DNA of 64,000 bases. It comes from Oscillospiraceae bacterium (lineage in GTDB: Bacteria; Bacillota; Clostridia; Saccharofermentanales; Saccharofermentanaceae). Made by a program: the position numbers and the translations under genes. Positions 52,474-61,673 of the stretch are shown one piece after another (within the stretch, counting starts at the first letter, position 1; each line of letters starts with the position of its first letter). A model generated the notes under the pieces. It was not told where the DNA came from, ran no database searches, and saw only the letters and a program-made list of their open reading frames with translations. The stretch lies in contig CADAIP010000004.1 of the NCBI GenBank assembly GCA_902787975.1, positions 248,001 through 312,000 of the forward strand, read 5' to 3'.

Positions 52474-54375
52474 TTATTCGTCCATCGGCTCGTCGGCCGG
52501 CTGGGCGCCCCAGATGTATTGCTCAAGTTCCGACACACCGTCTTCTTCGATAAGAGCCTTAGAAAACTGGGTCTCATAGAGTTCCCTGTAAACGCCTTCC
52601 TTATTCAGGAGCTCCTTGTGCGTGCCGCGCTCGGCAATCGTGCCGTCTTTTACGACGAGGATCTCGTCAGCAGCAAGAATGGTAGACAGGCGGTGCGCAA
52701 TGAGGATGCTCGTCTTGCTCTTAATGATCGGATCGATCGCATCCTGTATCTTCTTCTCGGAGATCGAATCGAGTGCCGATGTCGCCTCGTCGAAAATGAA
52801 TATCGTCGGATCCTTAAGAATGATCCTCGCGATCGAGATGCGCTGCTTCTCGCCTCCGGAGAGCTTTAATCCCCTGTTGCCGACTTCGGTGTCGATGCCC
52901 TTTTCCTGCTTCTCGATGAAGTCCCAGATGTTGGCTTTCTTGAGAGCTTCAACCATGGCTTCCTCGGTCGCGTCAGGCTTGGCATAGAGCAGATTTTCCC
53001 TGATCGTTCCGTTGAAAAGATATGTCTCCTGCGAGACAACGCCGACCTGGTCTCTCAAGAACTTGAGGTCGAGTTTTCTGACGTCTATTCCGTCAAAGGT
53101 TACACTTCCGGAATCGACATCGTAGAGTCTCGGAATGAGATTTACGATAGTACTCTTACCCGAACCCGAAGGGCCTACGATCGCGATGCTCTTGCCGGCA
53201 TTTAGCGTGAAGCTGATGTCTTTGAGGATCTTCTTGGACTCTTCATAAGAGAATTCGACATGCTCGAAAACAATGTCTCCGGTAACCTTATCAGGCGTAA
53301 CGGCGTCCTTGGCATTTTCGATCTCAACGGGGATATCAAAGTAGTCGAAGATACGCTTGAAAAGGGCCATCGACCTGATCCATTCGACCTGGATGTTGAG
53401 CAGGCTGTTGACCGGCATATACATCCTCCCGAGAAGTGCAACGAGCACCGTGATGTCGCCGATCGTGAGGTCGGAATTGTACTTCATCATGAGGATTCCG
53501 CCTGCAAGATAAAGCAGCATCGGTCCTACGCTCGTGAAGGTCGTAAGGACCACTCTGAACCAGCGGCCTGCCATGCTCTCCTTGATGTTAAGACCGATCA
53601 TCCTGCGGTTGGCTTTCTCGTATCTCTCGTACTCATATTTCTCTTTTCCGAAGAGCTTTACGAGGAGCTGTCCGCTGACAGACAGCGTCTCATTCAGGAT
53701 GCCGTTTACTTCGTCATTTACCTGCTGTGATTCATTGGTAAGAGTCCATCTTTTCTTGCCTGCTTTTCTGGTCGGCAAAGTAAAAAGCGGAACGATGATT
53801 ATACCGACGAGAGCCAAGATCCAGTTCTTCTGGAACATGGCGATCATGGCAATGATCAGCGTGATCGAATTTGAAAGAATACTGCTGAAAGTGTTGGTGA
53901 CGACTGCCTTTACTCCGTCAATGTCGCTGGTCATTCTTGTGATGATATCACCCTGGTTATTTGTCGTGAAAAATCTCTGCGACATCTTCTGCAGATGCTG
54001 ATACATCTGGTTGCGCATATCAAAAGTAATGTGCTGCGCGATCCATGTGTTGATGTATGTCTCGGCGACACCTATCAGGCTTGCCGCAAGCGTAACCGCA
54101 AGGGATAAAACGATATAATAAACAAGCGCTTTGAAGTCCTGTTTGAGGAGACCGTCATCGAGGATCTTACCCGTGATTATCGACGGCAAAAGTGAGAAAA
54201 AAGACGATACGATTATGCACAGCAAAACAAGGATCAGCTGCTTCGTATAAGGCTTCAGATATGAGAAAACACGCTTCAAAAGTTCAGGCGTGACTTTAGG
54301 CTGGTTTTTCTTCTCTTCTTCCGTCAGGAACTGCCCGCCCATCGGGCCGCCCATACCTCTTCCTCCGGGTGGCAT
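52474..54375 (-). CDS. ABC exporter, fused permease and ATPase (MsbA/LmrA-like)
   Basis: This encodes 633 residues. After a Gly/Pro-rich N-terminus, six membrane helices (about 45-340) form a type I exporter domain. The ATPase domain (about 370-605) has Walker A GPSGSGKST, signature LSGGEKQR, Walker B IFIFDEATSALD and the H-loop IAHRLS. It probably works as a homodimer. Substrates of such exporters range from lipids to drugs and peptides and cannot be inferred. AAAGGAG precedes the ATG. Confidence 0.93.
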   Translation of the reverse strand: MPPGGRGMGGPMGGQFLTEEEKKNQPKVTPELLKRVFSYLKPYTKQLILVLLCIIVSSFFSLLPSIITGKILDDGLLKQDFKALVYYIVLSLAVTLAASLIGVAETYINTWIAQHITFDMRNQMYQHLQKMSQRFFTTNNQGDIITRMTSDIDGVKAVVTNTFSSILSNSITLIIAMIAMFQKNWILALVGIIIVPLFTLPTRKAGKKRWTLTNESQQVNDEVNGILNETLSVSGQLLVKLFGKEKYEYERYEKANRRMIGLNIKESMAGRWFRVVLTTFTSVGPMLLYLAGGILMMKYNSDLTIGDITVLVALLGRMYMPVNSLLNIQVEWIRSMALFKRIFDYFDIPVEIENAKDAVTPDKVTGDIVFEHVEFSYEESKKILKDISFTLNAGKSIAIVGPSGSGKSTIVNLIPRLYDVDSGSVTFDGIDVRKLDLKFLRDQVGVVSQETYLFNGTIRENLLYAKPDATEEAMVEALKKANIWDFIEKQEKGIDTEVGNRGLKLSGGEKQRISIARIILKDPTIFIFDEATSALDSISEKKIQDAIDPIIKSKTSILIAHRLSTILAADEILVVKDGTIAERGTHKELLNKEGVYRELYETQFSKALIEEDGVSELEQYIWGAQPADEPMDE

Positions 54376-54472
54376 AAAACACGTCTCCTTTAGATATATT
54401 TATATCGTCAGCAATTGTTCTATGCTACTTTTACCACAGAAATAATTAATTACAAAATACCTGAAATGCAAA

Positions 54473-54496
54473 CGCGGCTCCCTGGTGGAAGCCGCG
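54473..54496 (-). terminator. Hairpin in the 330-base gap between exporter and OB-fold lipoprotein
   Basis: CGCGGCT (54473-54479) pairs with AGCCGCG (54490-54496). On the minus strand it is followed by only TTT, so it could be a weak terminator for the lipoprotein gene ending at 54705. Apart from this stem and a small CCCTA/TAGGG palindrome near 54678-54691, the gap 54376-54704 holds nothing I can identify. Confidence 0.45.
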
Positions 54497-54704
54497 TCTA
54501 TGAGAAACAAAAAACATTTAAATCACTAATTAAATGCTCGGGGTTCCTATTAAAGTTCCCTTATCTGCATTATAGTAGTTTTTCGCAAATTGCAAGGATG
54601 TCAAATTGCCCTTATCTTTACGGCAAACTTTGGGCGAAAATATGCAAAAACAACAATTCGATTTCCAAAGTATTTTCCCTAAAAATAGGGTCTTCAGCCT
54701 TGAT

Positions 54705-55469
54705 TTACTTAACTATAACGTTTGTGATGTGGGGATTTGCACCCTCATACCAATAGAGGAAACCTGTCATATCAACAGTGTCGCCAACCTTGAGTGCTTC
54801 AACAGCCTTATATACTGCTGTATCAGAACCTGTGAGGTAAGACTCAACTGTGAATGTGTATGTCTGGCCGTTTACGGAAGCCTTGAAATAGAGGTCATCG
54901 CCCTGGCTGCCGGAACCGTCCCAGCTGTAGAAGAATGCGCTGCTGCCGTCATCCATTGCCTCGATCGTAAGACCTGTGAATGAAACATACATGTTCTGAT
55001 AGTTGATAAGATCAGAAGATGCGAGCTTGTCTGTAACATCAAGAGGAGTTGCTACATACTGGCCTTCTTCGATCTCGAATGTTGCATCGATGATCTCAAC
55101 TTCGCCGGACCACTCAGACTTGTAACCTGTAACCTTGATCTTCGTGCCCTGTGCAAGCTTGTCATACTCTTCAGCTGTGCAAGGCATGTTGTAAAGGAAG
55201 TAAGCTCCGTCAGCATCCTGTGTGTAGAATGTGGCAACGCCTACACCTTCATTTTCCCACCAGCCCTGCTTAGCCTGGATGTAGGTCTCGACAGTAACTT
55301 CTGTGTCAAGTGCTGCTGCACTGTATTCAGCATAAGTCATAACGCCTTCACCCTTCTTTGTATCAGGTGTGTTGCCGTCTGCTTCCGGTGACTTCTTGCA
55401 TCCGATAGAACCCAAAGCCATAGCAGCCATGAGTACAACGGACATAACGATCTTTGCTGTTCTCTTCAT
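54705..55469 (-). CDS. Lipoprotein with two OB-fold-like domains
   Basis: This encodes 254 residues. The signal peptide ends in lipobox GSIGC near residue 24. The mature part seems to contain two similar beta-barrel units: VTVETYIQAKQGWW...YFLYNMP...GTKIKVTGYKSEWSGEVEI (about 57-130) and YVSFTGLTIEAMDDG...VGDTVDMTGFLYWYEGANPHITN (about 160-252). The pattern of a strand-rich domain closing with 'G.k..VtG.l..y.g...i' is typical of OB-folds that bind nucleic acids or oligosaccharides. No specific family was recognised. GAAGGAG precedes the ATG. Confidence 0.75.
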   Translation of the reverse strand: MKRTAKIVMSVVLMAAMALGSIGCKKSPEADGNTPDTKKGEGVMTYAEYSAAALDTEVTVETYIQAKQGWWENEGVGVATFYTQDADGAYFLYNMPCTAEEYDKLAQGTKIKVTGYKSEWSGEVEIIDATFEIEEGQYVATPLDVTDKLASSDLINYQNMYVSFTGLTIEAMDDGSSAFFYSWDGSGSQGDDLYFKASVNGQTYTFTVESYLTGSDTAVYKAVEALKVGDTVDMTGFLYWYEGANPHITNVIVK

Positions 55470-55623
55470 AACATTTCTCCTTCTAAGAAGCAGCTCTCAT
55501 AAGCTTTTATCTCTTTGTCCACCCGAGACTTAAAAGATCACTTAACAAGAGCAATTGTTTATACGGCACCTTTCAAGGCGCCTTCAAGCAAATTATATTA
55601 AATCAGCGAAAAAACTGGCGATA

Positions 55624-57228
55624 TCAAACTGCCCTTTTCTTTTTGACAAACTGAACTATAAAATATGCAACTATTACAACCCAGGCCGTACCGATGGAAC
55701 CCAGCAGAAGCTTTGATCCCAACGGAAGCGGACCCAATTCTTCTTTTGAATTCATGTCATTTGAGCCGAGCTGGTCCAGTCTGTATAGCGACTTAGTATC
55801 TTCATACAAAGACTCGATATACTTGTCGTCTATCGTCTGTCCGCGTCTTGTCGATTTGGCAGTGTTCTCAATGAGCTGGCCGGCAGCATTCCTAAGTGAT
55901 GTCGAGCCGTTGAAAACAGGTGTTACAAAGGTATTCGACGTGTTTTCCAAAAGGAGTTTTGCAGCATCGATCTTGACTGAATAATAAAGAGAATTATCTT
56001 CGCCCGAACGCGACAGATATTCCTGATACTCAGCTGAATTTCTCGCCTTCGAAGTTACCGGGACATAACCTTCTGTAGAAGAATATGCGATCTGCACATC
56101 GTTCGTTATCATGTACTGCGCAAACAGCCACGATGCCAGGACTTCGCCGCTGTCGGGCTTATTGAAGACACATATTGAAGGACCCTGCGAGATCATGTAC
56201 GGATTGGAAGGATCATACTGCGGAACGGTCTTAACAACTGTCGTAAACCTTGCGATCTGATTCTCGTGGATGTCAGAAAGCGGGGCGTCCGAACCCATCC
56301 AAGTAGCGCCTGCCGTCGAGTCGATCGCAAAAATGCATTCTCCCGCATTGAAGAAATTACCCGGGTAACCGGATATCTTAAATGTCGAGAAAGCACCCGT
56401 TTTCGTGTGCTCCGAAATGGTCAACAGATCCTGCTTCGTCGTGTCGTTAAAGATAAGGATATTGCCGTCATCATCAGAGTATCCTGCATCCTGCTGCTTG
56501 AGCATCGTGATCAGCATATTGTCTGACGACTTGTAGATAAAGGGAATCATGACATCCTTGCCATTAACTGCATAAGTGCCGTCGGGATTTTTCGCGAGAG
56601 CCTTCTCGGATACTTCCCAGATGAAATCCCAGGTAAGAGTCTCGGGGATCTCATAACCCAGCGCCTCGACATATTCTTTGTTGACATAGCATGCTTCTGT
56701 CGATCTCATATATGGCAGAGCGAAGATGTGACCGTCAAGAACACACTCGTTAAGGTATTCGGGAATGACTTCTTCCCTAGTGGGTGAATCAAATCTGACT
56801 TCACTTCCGCCAAGACCGTAAGCCGGATCGTCGATCAGCGAATCGAGCGGAACGACGACATTATTGCCAGTCTTATAAGTCGCGATATGGTCAGGATAAG
56901 TTATGCAGACATTAGGTGTCGTACCGGTCGAGATGTTCGTGATGACGTCGTTATAGATCTTGTTGTAATCCGTATAAAGCCTGAGATTTACCTTGATGTT
57001 AGGATAGAGCTTCTCAAAATCTTCTATGGCCTGATTATAGATCTTCGTCTGGGTGATGTTGGTATCGTTCTTGGCCCAGAAAACTATCTCGTAAGTCTTA
57101 TTGGGATCAAGTCCTTCCGGCATCGTAAACTCTGTCGAACCTTTCTTGCCGTGACAGCCTGTAAGTGCTGGCAGAATGAGAGCTGCCGACATGAACGAAG
57201 CGATGATCTTGAGGAAACCTTTTCTCAT
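55624..57228 (-). CDS. Sugar-binding lipoprotein of ABC importer, with extra C-terminal membrane helix
   Basis: This encodes 534 residues of extracellular solute-binding family 1. The signal peptide ends in lipobox LTGC near residue 24. The opening EIVFWAKNDTN and DFEKLYPNIKVNLRL are typical of sugar-binding proteins, as is YKSSDNMLITMLKQQDAG. Unusually, a second anchor follows: a hydrophobic helix (about 505-528) and a KKKR end. Thus the protein may be tethered at both ends. It is the last gene of the operon, overlapping the upstream permease by four bases. The transported sugar cannot be inferred. Confidence 0.9.
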   Translation of the reverse strand: MRKGFLKIIASFMSAALILPALTGCHGKKGSTEFTMPEGLDPNKTYEIVFWAKNDTNITQTKIYNQAIEDFEKLYPNIKVNLRLYTDYNKIYNDVITNISTGTTPNVCITYPDHIATYKTGNNVVVPLDSLIDDPAYGLGGSEVRFDSPTREEVIPEYLNECVLDGHIFALPYMRSTEACYVNKEYVEALGYEIPETLTWDFIWEVSEKALAKNPDGTYAVNGKDVMIPFIYKSSDNMLITMLKQQDAGYSDDDGNILIFNDTTKQDLLTISEHTKTGAFSTFKISGYPGNFFNAGECIFAIDSTAGATWMGSDAPLSDIHENQIARFTTVVKTVPQYDPSNPYMISQGPSICVFNKPDSGEVLASWLFAQYMITNDVQIAYSSTEGYVPVTSKARNSAEYQEYLSRSGEDNSLYYSVKIDAAKLLLENTSNTFVTPVFNGSTSLRNAAGQLIENTAKSTRRGQTIDDKYIESLYEDTKSLYRLDQLGSNDMNSKEELGPLPLGSKLLLGSIGTAWVVIVAYFIVQFVKKKRAV

Positions 57229-58100
57229 CCTTTGGTGCCCTCCCTTGATACGCCTTCCATGATCTTGTTCCTGAAGATCAGGAAAAGGATTATGAGGGGC
57301 AACGACACTGCGACGACAGCAGCCATCATGGCAGGAATGTTGTCCCTGCCGAAGCCGTTTTCGCGGATCTCCTGAATGCCGTTGCTGACGAGAAAATAGT
57401 TCGCATCATCGGTTATGAGTCTCGGCCAGACATATGAGTTCCAGCACTCAATTACCTTAAGGATAATTACCGTGATTATCGTCGGACGGCAGACGGGTAT
57501 CATGACCTTGAACAGGTATTTGAGATCCGATGTTCCGTCAACTTTCGCAGCGTAATAAAGCTCGTCAGGGACCTGCTCGAAGTTTTCTTTAAGCAGATAG
57601 ATATAGAATACTGATGTTACCGACGGCAGGATGAGTCCCAGGAAAGTATTGCGCAGATTCATGTTTGTGATGGTAACGAAATTCGTGATGATGACTAGTT
57701 CATTCGGAATCATCATGAGCGCCAGGAATCCGATGAAAAGAAGCGATTTGCCTTTGAAGTCGAGTCTTGCAAACGCATATGCTGCAAAGACTATTACGAG
57801 CATCATAAGAGCTGTCGTAATAAGAGTAAAGATGAGCGTGTTAAGGAAATACTTAGCAAGCGGCACCTGCGTAAATGCGTTGATATAGTTCTCGAATGTC
57901 GGGTCGGTCGCAATGAATCTGGGAAGGCGCTCGCCCATGTAACTTGCATAACTCTTTATCGAAGATAATACCATCCAGTAGAACGGGAAAAGCACTACCA
58001 CTCCCCAGAAAGCAAGGAAGATATACATGAATGTCTTGAATACGGCGCTCTTTGTCCTGGCGGTCCTTTCAAGCTTTATTATGTCCTGATTTTTAGCCAT
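57225..58100 (-). CDS. Carbohydrate ABC permease, MalG/UgpE type
   Basis: This encodes 291 residues with six membrane helices. The ATPase-contacting EAA loop lies near residue 195 (YYAAKVDGTSDLKYLFKVMIPVCRP). A typical MalG-like N-terminus, FPFYWMVLSSIK, precedes the periplasmic segment. AAGGAGG precedes the ATG. It pairs with the permease encoded 17 bases upstream to form the channel of a sugar importer. Confidence 0.94.
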   Translation of the reverse strand: MAKNQDIIKLERTARTKSAVFKTFMYIFLAFWGVVVLFPFYWMVLSSIKSYASYMGERLPRFIATDPTFENYINAFTQVPLAKYFLNTLIFTLITTALMMLVIVFAAYAFARLDFKGKSLLFIGFLALMMIPNELVIITNFVTITNMNLRNTFLGLILPSVTSVFYIYLLKENFEQVPDELYYAAKVDGTSDLKYLFKVMIPVCRPTIITVIILKVIECWNSYVWPRLITDDANYFLVSNGIQEIRENGFGRDNIPAMMAAVVAVSLPLIILFLIFRNKIMEGVSREGTKG

Positions 58101-58117
58101 GGATCTTCCCTCCTTTC

Positions 58118-59038
58118 TTAACCTTTGGGCGCAGTCTTTTTGCTCACAATGAGGTTGATCACCGTGATCGTAAGTACTATCGCAAAGAGAATTATTGCTG
58201 CTGCAGAAGCGTACGAAGGATATCCTCCGCCGTCGCCGTAGAGCATGTCGTAAACATAACCTACCATCGTGTTCATTCCGGCTGCATTAAGGTCGACTCC
58301 GAAGATCGCTACTGCATCACTGTATGCCTTGAATGCACCGATAAATCCGGTGATAACAAGATAAAAGATCATGGGTGATATCATCGGCAGAGTGATCTTA
58401 AAAAAGATCCTTGTTTTCGATGCGCCGTCGATCCTGGCAGCCTTGTAATAAACGGGATTAACGGATGCCAGAGCAGATGTCAGGATGAGTATCTTAAAAG
58501 GCATTACGATCCAGATAACATAGACACAGAGGACCAGCATTTTCGCCCAGTAAGGACCTTCGATAAAATCGACTGTCGTCATGCCGAGTGCCTTGATCAT
58601 CATGTTGATAAGGCCATCGGTATAAGGCGTCTTCCGGAACAGGATCATGAACACCAGACCTACCGCCAGAGTATTCGTCACATACGGCAGGAAGTAAATG
58701 GTCTGGAAGAGCTTTTTGAGCTTCTCTATCGAGTTCAGCGCTAAAGATATAAGCAGCGCCAGTATCGTTGATATCGGCACGGTGAAGATTACGAGGATGA
58801 ACGTGTTTTTCACAGCCTGAAGGAAATACGGATCTCTCAGAACATAAGAGTAGTTATAGCCGCCGATACCGAAGTATGTCTGCGAAGCCGAGTTATAGCC
58901 TTCCTCAAATGAATAGATGAAAACATCGATCAACGGATAGACCATGAAGAAGATCAGGAATGCCAGAGCAGGCGCAAGATAGAGCCAGCCCGAGAGCGTG
59001 CCCATTATGCCTTCTCTTTTTACACCCGATTTAGTCAT
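58118..59038 (-). CDS. Carbohydrate ABC permease, MalF/UgpA type
   Basis: This encodes 306 residues with six membrane helices. The EAA loop is visible as YYKAARIDGASKTRIFFKITLPM near 200. The opening GWLYLAPALAFLIFFMVYPL is typical. A GGAG lies about a dozen bases upstream of the ATG. It follows the ATPase gene by 33 bases. The operon order (ATPase, UgpA-like, UgpE-like, binding protein) is unusual in that the binding protein comes last. Confidence 0.94.
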   Translation of the reverse strand: MTKSGVKREGIMGTLSGWLYLAPALAFLIFFMVYPLIDVFIYSFEEGYNSASQTYFGIGGYNYSYVLRDPYFLQAVKNTFILVIFTVPISTILALLISLALNSIEKLKKLFQTIYFLPYVTNTLAVGLVFMILFRKTPYTDGLINMMIKALGMTTVDFIEGPYWAKMLVLCVYVIWIVMPFKILILTSALASVNPVYYKAARIDGASKTRIFFKITLPMISPMIFYLVITGFIGAFKAYSDAVAIFGVDLNAAGMNTMVGYVYDMLYGDGGGYPSYASAAAIILFAIVLTITVINLIVSKKTAPKG

Positions 59039-59071
59039 GAGATCTTCAAGCTCCGTTATGCCGAACAGTCT

Positions 59072-60166
59072 TTAGTCGTAATAGATCCTTGCTTCAGTCT
59101 CTTTATCAAACAGCAAGGTCTTATTTCTCTTGATATTGAATCTTACAGAATCTTTTGAAGTGAGCTTTAAATCTTCCGCGCTGATTATCGCTCTGATGTT
59201 AAGACCTGTCATCTTGGGGTTCGTCGATACAATGCTCGTATCTCTTCCCATTACATCGACACCTGTCAGGCTGCAGTGCAAAGCGCCCTCTTCATCAAGG
59301 ATAAATCCTTCCGGCCTGATGCCGCACCAGACCGGTCCGTCCTTAACATTAACTTTGTCCATGACCATGTCTTCGCCGATGTAAAGCTTCTTATCATTAA
59401 CTTCAGCCTCAAAAACATTGATCGCAGGAGTTCCCAAAAATTTAGCAACAAAGAGATTGACCGGATCGTCATAGACCTTCTGGGGAGCATCCATCTGCTG
59501 GAATATTCCGTCCTTCATTACAACGATCATATCGGAGATACTCATCGCTTCTTCCTGGTCATGGGTTACGAAGATAGTGGTGATGCCCGTCGCCTTCTGG
59601 ATACGCCTTATCTCTTCTCTTGTCTGAAGTCTGAGTCTGGCATCGAGATTGGACAGAGGCTCGTCCATCAAAAGCACCTTCGGCATCTTAACGAGCGCTC
59701 TTGCGATCGCAACTCTCTGCTGCTGACCGCCGCTCATCTCACCGGGCTTTCTGTCCATCAGCCCTTCTATCTGTACGAGCTTTGCAGCTTCCAGAGCCTT
59801 CTGGTTGCGCTGTTCTTTTGTAAGCTTCTCTTCGCCTTTCAGGTTCTCTAACGGGAACGTGATATTCTGTCTTACCGTGAGGTGCGGATATAATGCGTAG
59901 TTCTGGAAAACGAGCCCTACGCCGCGCTTCTCGGAAGGGATATCGGTAACATCATCTTCACCGAAATAGATCTTGCCGGAAGTAGGCTTTTCGAGACCGC
60001 AGATCATGTAGAGCACAGTACTCTTGCCGCAGCCGGAAGGTCCCAGAAGGCCAATAAGTTTGCCCTCGGGAATAGTGAAATCGAAATCATTGACGGCAAC
60101 AACTTCGCTGCCCTTCTTGTCCCTGCTCGGAAAAATCTTCGTAAGGTGCTCAAGTCTTACTTCCAT
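59072..60166 (-). CDS. Sugar ABC importer ATPase, MsmX/UgpC type
   Basis: This encodes 364 residues. The ATPase domain has Walker A GPSGCGKST near 40, a Q-loop (VFQNYALYPHL), signature MSGGQQQR and Walker B VLLMDEPLSNLD, with the H-loop in VTHDQEEAM. The C-terminal 120 residues form the TOBE/OB regulatory domain found in MalK-like proteins. GAGGT precedes the ATG. It leads the four-gene importer operon; such ATPases can also serve other sugar importers in the cell. Confidence 0.95.
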   Translation of the reverse strand: MEVRLEHLTKIFPSRDKKGSEVVAVNDFDFTIPEGKLIGLLGPSGCGKSTVLYMICGLEKPTSGKIYFGEDDVTDIPSEKRGVGLVFQNYALYPHLTVRQNITFPLENLKGEEKLTKEQRNQKALEAAKLVQIEGLMDRKPGEMSGGQQQRVAIARALVKMPKVLLMDEPLSNLDARLRLQTREEIRRIQKATGITTIFVTHDQEEAMSISDMIVVMKDGIFQQMDAPQKVYDDPVNLFVAKFLGTPAINVFEAEVNDKKLYIGEDMVMDKVNVKDGPVWCGIRPEGFILDEEGALHCSLTGVDVMGRDTSIVSTNPKMTGLNIRAIISAEDLKLTSKDSVRFNIKRNKTLLFDKETEARIYYD

Positions 60167-60199
60167 AATCGACCTCGTAATAATGATTCGGTTTTCCTG

Positions 60200-60205
60200 A
60201 TTATA
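60200..60205 (-). promoter_or_regulatory. Possible -10 box for the sugar importer operon
   Basis: A perfect TATAAT on the minus strand lies about 34 bases before the ATG at 60166. No good -35 is seen at the usual distance, so activation by a regulator is possible. Confidence 0.4.
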
Positions 60206-60286
60206 CTACTTAATCGGCGGAACACTTATGCTACGACGGGTGTTTTCCTGCGCCGGCGGACTTCACCCGCGCGAAAACCAGATCAC

Positions 60287-60320
60287 AAAAAAGCCCGCCG
60301 GGACAATTCACGCGGCGGGC
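60287..60320 (-). terminator. Terminator of the EIIC-like gene
   Basis: On the minus strand GCCCGCC (60320-60314) pairs with GGCGGGC (60299-60293), followed by six T residues (60292-60287). Confidence 0.85.
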
Positions 60321-60346
60321 ATAAAATACACAAATTGTTATGCAGC

Positions 60347-61477
60347 TTATGAGAGCTTCATGTAGCCGGGCTTGATCCAGCCGAGTTTTCTCATGATCTC
60401 GCTGAAAATCAGCGAAAGAACTGCCGGTGTGAAGAAGCAGATGCAGAACATGCCGAGCATTGAATACCAGTTAAGAGTACCTGATGCAGACATTGCGGAG
60501 AAGCATCCGATAGGACCTACAAGACCGCATGTGCCCATGCCTGCTGAAACGCCTGTGCACTCGAGCTTGAAGATCATGGTAGCCATAGGACCTGTGATAG
60601 CAGAAGCGAGAGTTGCAGGGATCCAGATCTGGGGATGTGTCATGATGTTAGGCATCTGGAGCATTGATGTTCCGAGACCCTGTGAGACAACACCACCCCA
60701 CTTGTTCTCTCTGTAAGATGCGACAGCAAAACCTACCATCTGTGCGCAGCATCCTGCAAGAGCAGCGCCGCCTGCGATACCTGCGATACCGATAGAAGCG
60801 CAGATAGCTGCAGAAGAGATAGGAAGAGTAAGGATGATTCCTACTACTACCGAGATGATGATACCCATGAGGAACGGGTGAAGTGTTGTAGCTGTGTTGA
60901 TGAATTCACCAAGCCAGTTCATTGCGATGGCGATCGGCGGGCATGTTACGTAAGCAACACCAAAACCTACACCGAGGGTAACAAGAGGAGTAACAAGGAT
61001 ATCTACCTTGGTCTGCTTTGAAACCATCTTACCGAATTCAACAGCGAAGATAACTGCGATGAATACGCCCAAAGGGCCTGCCGTATAAGGCTTATCAAGA
61101 TAGAAGATGCCGCACTTTCCGACAGAACCCGGATAAGCGTTAGCGAAGTAACCTACTGCGGCAGCACATGCCATAACGAGCATGGGAGCTTTAAGTGCAA
61201 ATGCAATGCCGATACCGATTGCGGCACCTGTAACAGCCGAAGCAAGAGAACCTGCCTGGGCGATGTAATGACCTAATTGCTTAACGGCCGGATTGTCGAT
61301 CAAGATGACATATTTAGCGATAGTTGAAAGGATCGTTCCTACAAGAAGTGATGCGAACAATCCCTGCGCCATTCCACCCATGGCGTCAACAAAATAGGTC
61401 TTTGCGGATACGTTAATATCCTTGCTCTTCAAGAACTCTTTGAAGGTTTTCTTTTCCTTAGCCTTCGGTTTACCCAT
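60347..61477 (-). CDS. Orphan PTS EIIC-like membrane permease
   Basis: This encodes 376 residues with about nine or ten membrane helices. It resembles the short PTS_EIIC_2 branch, with LFASLLVGTILS near 40, TCPPIAIAMNWLG near 178 and the Gly-rich GVSAGMGTCGLVGPIG near 310. No EIIA or EIIB domain is fused or encoded nearby, so energy coupling is unclear and transport may not be phosphotransferase-driven. The substrate is unknown. AAGGAGG precedes the ATG, and a strong terminator makes it a single-gene unit. Confidence 0.82.
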   Translation of the reverse strand: MGKPKAKEKKTFKEFLKSKDINVSAKTYFVDAMGGMAQGLFASLLVGTILSTIAKYVILIDNPAVKQLGHYIAQAGSLASAVTGAAIGIGIAFALKAPMLVMACAAAVGYFANAYPGSVGKCGIFYLDKPYTAGPLGVFIAVIFAVEFGKMVSKQTKVDILVTPLVTLGVGFGVAYVTCPPIAIAMNWLGEFINTATTLHPFLMGIIISVVVGIILTLPISSAAICASIGIAGIAGGAALAGCCAQMVGFAVASYRENKWGGVVSQGLGTSMLQMPNIMTHPQIWIPATLASAITGPMATMIFKLECTGVSAGMGTCGLVGPIGCFSAMSASGTLNWYSMLGMFCICFFTPAVLSLIFSEIMRKLGWIKPGYMKLS

Positions 61478-61673
61478 CGTAAAACCCCTCCTTGCAGTAC
61501 CTGATATGTACTTATTGGCAAAATAATATCATTCGCGTTATTGGAATTGTAATAATACATTCGCTATTTTAGGCTCGTTCAATGGCTTGGAATAATTGTA
61601 AATTGCACAAAGGAGGCATGTTATAAGTCTTAGGGAGATGCAACTTCCGCTATTTCAAGTGTAGCGTGATATG

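Noticed and set aside
61611..61626. AGGAGG followed by ATG TTA TAA, a minimal start-stop unit on the plus strand
   Set aside because: A two-codon frame cannot be supported as a gene; the AGGAGG is probably chance in an A/G-rich spacer. The gap 61478-61673 otherwise shows nothing recognisable.
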